Below are positions 6,032 to 9,356 of a stretch of DNA of 9,356 bases, piece by piece; the first letter of the stretch is position 1, and each line of letters starts with the position of its first letter. The notes beneath the pieces were generated by a model. That model saw only the letters and a program-made list of their open reading frames with translations. It searched no databases and was not told the DNA's origin. The stretch covers positions 1-9,356 of the forward strand of contig JAQIBO010000032.1 of assembly GCA_027859055.1 (NCBI GenBank), given 5' to 3'. The translations under genes were made by a program, and so were the position numbers. The stretch comes from Spirochaeta sp. (GTDB taxonomy: Bacteria > Spirochaetota > Spirochaetia > DSM-27196 > Alkalispirochaetaceae).

Positions 6032-6235
6032 CTCCCGGGGGGTGTATACACGAAGTTGTTGCAGAATCACCGACAACTTATGGTGTCGCAACGTCTTGTG
6101 CAGACCAGGGTTGTCCGACGAATGGAACTCCTGACTGGATAGCGACATAGAGCGCGTTTTGCAACACGATTCTATATACACAAAGGGGTGACCGCGCTGC
6201 TCAATGAATAGGTAGATGATACCGATACTCAGAAT
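6032..6235. other. Intergenic region before the signalling protein; palindromes and repeats only
   Basis: No gene is supported in this 204-nt stretch. It holds a perfect 10-bp palindrome, GTGTATACAC at 6042-6051; a 7-bp inverted repeat with AAGTTGT at 6053-6059 and ACAACTT at 6073-6079; and an 11-bp element TATACACGAAG at 6045-6055, repeated with one change (TATACACAAAG) at 6175-6185. TATATA at 6173-6178 could be a -10 but has no matching -35. GATACT at 6224-6229 lies 6 nt before the next ATG, also without a good -35. These are candidate regulator sites, not proven ones. Confidence 0.4.
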
Positions 6236-7513
6236 ATGCGACGTTTCCCCGTGGTCAGTACGGACCCGGAGCTGAACGACCGGATCACGAAGATCTGCGC
6301 GAAGTTCGGCACGGTGTTTCATCCGGTATTTCTCGAAACGATAGACGACGCTCTGGAGTACGTACGCTACGAACTCCCGGAGTTTCAGATCGTCCACTTT
6401 TCGGATGAGTATATTGACGGTAAGGAGCTGATTGAGCGAATTACCGAGGACCCGTGGCTCCATTACGGGGGAATTATCGGCGTGCACGCCCGCAAGGACA
6501 CCGCGATCGCCGACTCACTGCCCCGGGCAACCAATGTCGTCACGATGATCCGCCGTGGCGAATTTGTGGAGACGTTTTTCCGGGTACTGTATATCCTGCA
6601 CCGGAACCGGCAGATTCTCTTCCAGCGGGACATGCAGCTGGATTTTCTGGGTACGGTCCACGGCAGTTTCGAGATGGATAACGACCCGTACAACGCGCGA
6701 ACCTACGCGTCGCTGATGGCAAACTTCCTCTTTAACTCCAACTACATCGACATTGAGATGCGCGACCGCCTCCATGTGTCGTTGTTTGAAATGATCATCA
6801 ACGCGATCGAGCACGGGAACTGCGGAATCACCTATGATGAAAAAAACGCGTATCTGGAACAGTACGGCGACATTATTCCGCTGATCCGGGAAAAGTGTCT
6901 GCGGCCCGAGACGAAGGCCAAGCGCGTTGCGATCACCTACCGGATCACCCCTGAGCAGTCACACTTTCAGATCGCCGATGAAGGCAATGGTTTTGACTGG
7001 AGGTCGCGCCTGGAAGATACGGCGGTGAATCTTGACGTCCACGGCCACGGGATTAAGATGACGCGGCATTACATACAGAACCTCTCGTACAACGATGTCG
7101 GCAATGTGGTGGAGTTTGACGTGGCTCACCAGAAACTGGCCAACGCCCGTCCGGGTATCTTTGCCAACCAGGAGGCGCTGACCTTTTCCGATGGGGATGT
7201 GATCTTTCGGGAGGGCGATGAGTCCAACGATTTGTACTACATCGTTGCCGGCCGCCTTGACATTATGTCCGCCGACCAACGCGTAGCCACGCTGACCCCG
7301 GACGATATTTTTCTGGGGGAGATGTCATTTCTGTTGGGAAACCGCCGTTCCGCTACGGTTATCTCCCGCGGAAGCTGTGAGTTGGTGCGGGTGACGAAGA
7401 ACGCGTTTGTCACCGGGATTCAGCGTCAGCCCCACTACGGTATCTTTCTGGCGCGGTTGCTGGCGCAGCGGCTGTCCAAACTGAACAAGCAGGTGGCCGC
7501 CCAGTCAGGGTGA
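6236..7513 (+). CDS. GHKL/RsbW-type ATPase fused to a cyclic-nucleotide-binding domain
   Basis: This 425-residue soluble protein has three parts. Residues 1-125 resemble a degenerate receiver-like domain but lack a clear phosphoacceptor site. Residues about 150-300 form a GHKL ATPase fold like the anti-sigma kinase RsbW: N-box FEMIINAIEHGN with E185 and N189, G1 box DEGNG with D248, and G2 box HGHGI at 269-273. Residues about 315-420 are a cyclic-nucleotide-binding domain with REGDESNDLYYIVAGRL and a phosphate-binding cassette LGEMSFLLGNRRSATV, which keeps Glu362 and the Arg-Ser-Ala of 371-373 needed for ligand binding. No transmembrane segment or phosphoacceptor-histidine domain is present. 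A ligand-controlled serine kinase or anti-sigma switch is my inference. The start has no Shine-Dalgarno, and an in-frame TAG at 6209 with no start codon after it rules out extension. Confidence 0.9.
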   Translation: MRRFPVVSTDPELNDRITKICAKFGTVFHPVFLETIDDALEYVRYELPEFQIVHFSDEYIDGKELIERITEDPWLHYGGIIGVHARKDTAIADSLPRATNVVTMIRRGEFVETFFRVLYILHRNRQILFQRDMQLDFLGTVHGSFEMDNDPYNARTYASLMANFLFNSNYIDIEMRDRLHVSLFEMIINAIEHGNCGITYDEKNAYLEQYGDIIPLIREKCLRPETKAKRVAITYRITPEQSHFQIADEGNGFDWRSRLEDTAVNLDVHGHGIKMTRHYIQNLSYNDVGNVVEFDVAHQKLANARPGIFANQEALTFSDGDVIFREGDESNDLYYIVAGRLDIMSADQRVATLTPDDIFLGEMSFLLGNRRSATVISRGSCELVRVTKNAFVTGIQRQPHYGIFLARLLAQRLSKLNKQVAAQSG

Positions 7514-7759
7514 GGAAGCGGTCTCAGCCTCCGGGCTGGCTTCCTGGCCCTGATAGGCCGCTTCATACCCGATCGCCTTCACAAACTCCCTGATTTTGTC
7601 CACCGTTGCCGGATTTCCATCGAAATCCATATAAATCTTGCTTTCCTGCCGATCAACCCACACCTCGTCGACGCCCTTTATGCGGCGCCCCATATGTTCT
7701 ATACCGATGGAACAGGATGTACACGTTGCCCCGATCAGATCAAAAGTCGCTCGTTTCAT
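7505..7759 (-). CDS. Small heavy-metal-associated (HMA) domain protein
   Basis: This 84-residue protein is a single HMA ferredoxin-like domain of about 70 residues with a short acidic tail. It has the soft-metal site GATCTSC with Cys13 and Cys16, followed by IEHMGRRIKGV, then beta and helical stretches VDRQESKIYMDF and VDKIREFVKAIGYEA. The usual Met two residues before the first Cys is Ala here. Members bind Cu(I) or related ions as chaperones, or form the N-terminus of P-type ATPases, but no transporter is visible near it. Its 3' end overlaps the convergent signalling gene by 9 bp. The gene lies 58 nt downstream of the acyltransferase gene and could also be read from it. There is no Shine-Dalgarno; a TTTACC-17-TAAGTT promoter ends 6 nt before the ATG. 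Metal specificity is unknown. Confidence 0.88.
   Translation of the reverse strand: MKRATFDLIGATCTSCSIGIEHMGRRIKGVDEVWVDRQESKIYMDFDGNPATVDKIREFVKAIGYEAAYQGQEASPEAETASSP
7513..7545. other. Nested stem-loop at the convergent gene ends
   Basis: AGGAAGC at 7513-7519 pairs with GCTTCCT at 7539-7545, and inside it CAGCC at 7525-7529 pairs with GGCTG at 7534-7538 around TCCG. It is formed by the last codons of the metal-binding gene and follows the stop of the signalling gene. With no T-run it may serve as a factor-assisted or RNA 3'-end structure for the plus-strand transcript. Confidence 0.35.
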
Positions 7760-7765
7760 ATCGAT

Positions 7766-7794
7766 AACTTATTAATGCTGATCAAAAAGGTAAA
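7766..7794 (-). promoter_or_regulatory. Candidate promoter of the HMA-domain gene
   Basis: On the minus strand TTTACC (7794-7789) and TAAGTT (7771-7766) are spaced exactly 17 bp. The -10 ends 6 nt before the ATG at 7759, so the transcript would start at or next to the start codon. Both hexamers are imperfect. Confidence 0.45.
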
Positions 7795-7817
7795 GCACCT
7801 GCGAGCTAATTCGTGCC

Positions 7818-9086
7818 TCAACGACGCTGGATAGCCAAAACTGTTTCTTCCAGGCGGTAGGCGGAGTCTTCGGGGCGACGCATGCGCAGCACGTAGAGTC
7901 TGCCGCGATGGTAGAATTCGAGCTGGTGGGCGTACTGGACGTGGATGGCGGTGAGCTCCGCGACCGGGAGTGCCAGGGCGGCGGTGAGGCGCAGGTGCTC
8001 GCGGGACAGCTCCAGCGCTACGGTGCCGCGGGGGCGAAGAACGCGGCTGCGAAATCCGGTGAGAAAGTCCGCCGCGGGGACCCGGTACGGCAGCGCGGCA
8101 GGATCGGGCGCGGCAATGTCCTCCCGAAGGCGCTGAAGCTGCCAGGCGTTCCACGCTGCAACGGTGGGGAAGCGGTGGTGGTGGTAGCTGTGGGCGTGGT
8201 GCCGGGCCTGGGGCGGCGTCGCGGCGACGTGGTAGAGTGCACCCGACGGCGCATGCCACGTCCGGGCACCGCAGACGGTGCAGGTGAACGTGGCACCGTG
8301 GGAGCGGAGCGCGTCCCACGAACCGCACTCCGGGCACAGAAAGAGCGCGGTCTCGATGTGTTCCGCCCGGCGGGGGTCGAAAAAGAGCGCACCGGTGGCG
8401 CGCTGCCATTGGGATTCGTCATGGGTGACCGATGAAGCGATGCGGTGCGTGACCTCCTCTTTACTGAGATGCGAAATCTCTTCCCGGGTAAGAACGGTGG
8501 TGACTGAGAGCTCGAGAACTCCGCGGTGTAACCGTTTGGTCCACCGCGGTGTGGAAAGGTAGCCGCCACGGAGAATAACCGACACAACCGGGGCGCCGAG
8601 GAGCCGGATGAGTTTGGGCGTGCCGGGAAGGACCTCCCGGGAGGTGCCGTCCCAACTGCGTTGTCCCTCGGGAAAGATCCCGACCACTTTTCGCTCCGCG
8701 ATAAAGCGTTGCAGGGTGCGGATGCTCTCCAGGTCATTTTTTGCCTTGGCTTTGGGGATGGTGCCGGCGAAGACCATCAGGCGTCGCATCAGGTGGCCGC
8801 GAAAGTTGCCGTCGGCGGCGATGAAGTGAACCGGGGGGCCAAACGGCATCGCCACCAGAAACGGGTCCCAGAAGTTGACGTGATTTGCCAGGACGACGTA
8901 CGGGGGGCGGAGTGCGCGACTCCGGCGGTCGTAGACGATCCGTACGCGAAAGCGCCAGCGCAGCCACACCCCGAGAGTATAGCGCAGCAGCGTGTACAGA
9001 ACGCGCGGGGTCACGCCGAGGGCGATGCGCAGAGAGCGAGAAACCGATGTGGCGGCTGGATGCCGGGGTGTGCTTGGAGCTTCCAC
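7818..9086 (-). CDS. PlsC-type acyltransferase with C-terminal zinc ribbon and beta-rich domain
   Basis: From the GTG at 9086 this gives 422 residues. The N-terminal half is a membrane-associated glycerolipid acyltransferase of the PlsC/LPLAT group: motif I NHVNFWDPF with H69 and D74 (HX4D), IPKAKAKNDLES near 110-121, and motif III FPEGQRSWDG at 138-147. Such enzymes acylate lysophosphatidate or related lipids at the inner membrane. The C-terminal half is unusual: a zinc ribbon with CPEC at 251-254 and CTVC at 269-272, a His-rich stretch near 296-305, and about 100 residues that alternate like beta strands, perhaps PH-like. The reading frame stays open to an ATG at 9236, but that start would run over the divergent kinase gene. 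GTG 9014 is another possible start; none has a Shine-Dalgarno. Its promoter ends 7 nt before GTG 9086. The physiological substrate is uncertain. Confidence 0.9.
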   Translation of the reverse strand: MEAPSTPRHPAATSVSRSLRIALGVTPRVLYTLLRYTLGVWLRWRFRVRIVYDRRSRALRPPYVVLANHVNFWDPFLVAMPFGPPVHFIAADGNFRGHLMRRLMVFAGTIPKAKAKNDLESIRTLQRFIAERKVVGIFPEGQRSWDGTSREVLPGTPKLIRLLGAPVVSVILRGGYLSTPRWTKRLHRGVLELSVTTVLTREEISHLSKEEVTHRIASSVTHDESQWQRATGALFFDPRRAEHIETALFLCPECGSWDALRSHGATFTCTVCGARTWHAPSGALYHVAATPPQARHHAHSYHHHRFPTVAAWNAWQLQRLREDIAAPDPAALPYRVPAADFLTGFRSRVLRPRGTVALELSREHLRLTAALALPVAELTAIHVQYAHQLEFYHRGRLYVLRMRRPEDSAYRLEETVLAIQRR

Positions 9087-9093
9087 GGCGGGT

Positions 9094-9122
9094 AGTGTAG
9101 TCGGGAGGCGCCTGTGATACAA
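9094..9122 (-). promoter_or_regulatory. Promoter of the acyltransferase gene
   Basis: On the minus strand TTGTAT (9122-9117) and TACACT (9099-9094) are spaced exactly 17 bp. Seven bases separate the -10 from GTG 9086, so the transcript would begin at or 1 nt before this codon. It overlaps the kinase promoter on the other strand. Confidence 0.6.
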
Positions 9123-9123
9123 T
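9115..9123 (+). promoter_or_regulatory. Extended -10 promoter of the PfkB-family kinase gene
   Basis: TGATACAAT is a near-ideal extended -10 (TGn plus TACAAT). The -35 position falls on GTGTAG (9095-9100), a poor match that coincides with the -10 of the opposite promoter. Nine bases separate it from the GTG at 9133. Confidence 0.6.
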
Positions 9124-9132
9124 CGCGAGCCA

Positions 9133-9356
9133 GTGAAAACGGACAGAACGGTTCCGGCAGATGTTGTCGTGATCGGTGGTATTAATCTTGATATCCTCCT
9201 CGAACCGCACGGTCTGCTTGTGGCAGGTACCTCCAATCCCGGGGCAATAACGATGAGTCCCGGTGGCGTCGCGCGAAATATCGCGGCGTTTCTTGGACGT
9301 CTTGGGGTGGCGGTCGGTCTGATCGGGGGAGCGGGGACCGACGCGATCTCCGAGCG
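9133..9356 (+). CDS. PfkB/ribokinase-family kinase (N-terminal part, runs off the right edge)
   Basis: The frame from GTG 9133 is open to the window end and gives 74 complete residues. It begins with the first strand of a ribokinase-type fold, ADVVVIGGINLDI at residues 9-21. The family signature PGGVARNIAAFLGRLG at about 45-60 follows, then VGLIGGAGTDAIS. Family members phosphorylate sugars or nucleosides, such as ribose, fructose 6-phosphate, adenosine or pseudouridine. The GINLDI and GGVARNIA style recalls pseudouridine kinases, but the ATP- and substrate-specificity regions lie outside the window. An in-frame TGA at 9115 limits extension upstream, and no Shine-Dalgarno is present between it and the GTG. 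It is divergent from the acyltransferase, with 46 nt between the two start codons. Confidence 0.9.
   Translation, partial: MKTDRTVPADVVVIGGINLDILLEPHGLLVAGTSNPGAITMSPGGVARNIAAFLGRLGVAVGLIGGAGTDAISE

Noticed and set aside
5209..6051. Minus-strand open frame of 280 codons over rpsD
   Set aside because: It is antisense to the certain rpsD gene, the product has low-complexity Arg/Ala/Cys runs from the GC repeats, and there is no ribosome site. It is open because of codon bias in rpsD.
6080..6142. 20-codon open frame starting at ATG 6080
   Set aside because: It has no ribosome site and no supporting feature; a frame this short is expected by chance.
6011..6487. Minus-strand open frame of 158 codons across the intergenic region before the signalling gene
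   Set aside because: About half is antisense to the signalling gene, its 3' end lies in the rpsD terminator, and no domain or ribosome site is visible.
7784..7800. Possible terminator between the acyltransferase and HMA genes
   Set aside because: The stem is only 4 bp (AGGT/ACCT) with a short T-run, and it coincides with the -35 of the HMA gene. The evidence is too weak.
9087..9236. Longer N-terminus of the acyltransferase from ATG 9236
   Set aside because: It would run 104 bp into the divergent kinase coding region and over both promoters; the added residues show no conserved feature.

Overview
The window is a compact stretch of a moderately GC-rich bacterial chromosome, most likely a free-living spirochaete. 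The best clue is ribosomal protein S4: it is the cysteine-free form, and its N-terminal block (MARPSKARGK, then NPKYDRLLKKKP) resembles, from memory, the S4 of Borrelia-type spirochaetes. Genes are closely spaced, and no insertion sequence, phage gene, tRNA, rRNA or CRISPR array is visible.

Left part (1-5085): an amidohydrolase of the methylthioadenosine/adenosylhomocysteine deaminase type runs off the left edge on the minus strand. Divergent to it is a co-directional cluster of five genes: a CstA-type carbon-starvation/pyruvate transporter with a good promoter and Shine-Dalgarno (SD) sequence; a 95-residue protein in the position that YbdD holds beside CstA in enterobacteria; a single-domain ArsA/Get3-type ATPase without metal-binding cysteines; and two unrecognised, mutually paralogous proteins with one N-terminal membrane anchor each. 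I read this as one functional unit, perhaps an ATPase-assisted system that assembles or controls the transporter. It is the best candidate here for an undescribed system.

Middle (5086-6235): rpsD stands alone with its own near-consensus promoter. It is followed by three GC-rich inverted repeats, two of them as a 23-bp tandem pair, then a small hairpin and a strong intrinsic terminator. The rest, up to the next gene, holds only short palindromes and repeats.

Right part (6236-9356): a soluble signalling protein joins a receiver-like N-terminus, a GHKL/RsbW-type ATPase domain and a cyclic-nucleotide-binding domain. A small CxxC heavy-metal-associated protein converges on it with a 9-bp overlap. 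Next on the minus strand is a PlsC-type acyltransferase with an added zinc ribbon and a beta-rich C-terminal domain. Divergent from it, a PfkB-family sugar/nucleoside kinase runs off the right edge.

A theme across the window is two styles of translation start. cstA, the 95-residue gene, the first membrane protein and rpsD have clear SD sequences. The amidohydrolase, the metal-binding protein, the acyltransferase and the kinase have none; each instead has a -10-like hexamer ending only 6-9 nt before the start codon, as expected for leaderless mRNAs. The acyltransferase and kinase promoters are interlocked on opposite strands of the same 30 bp.
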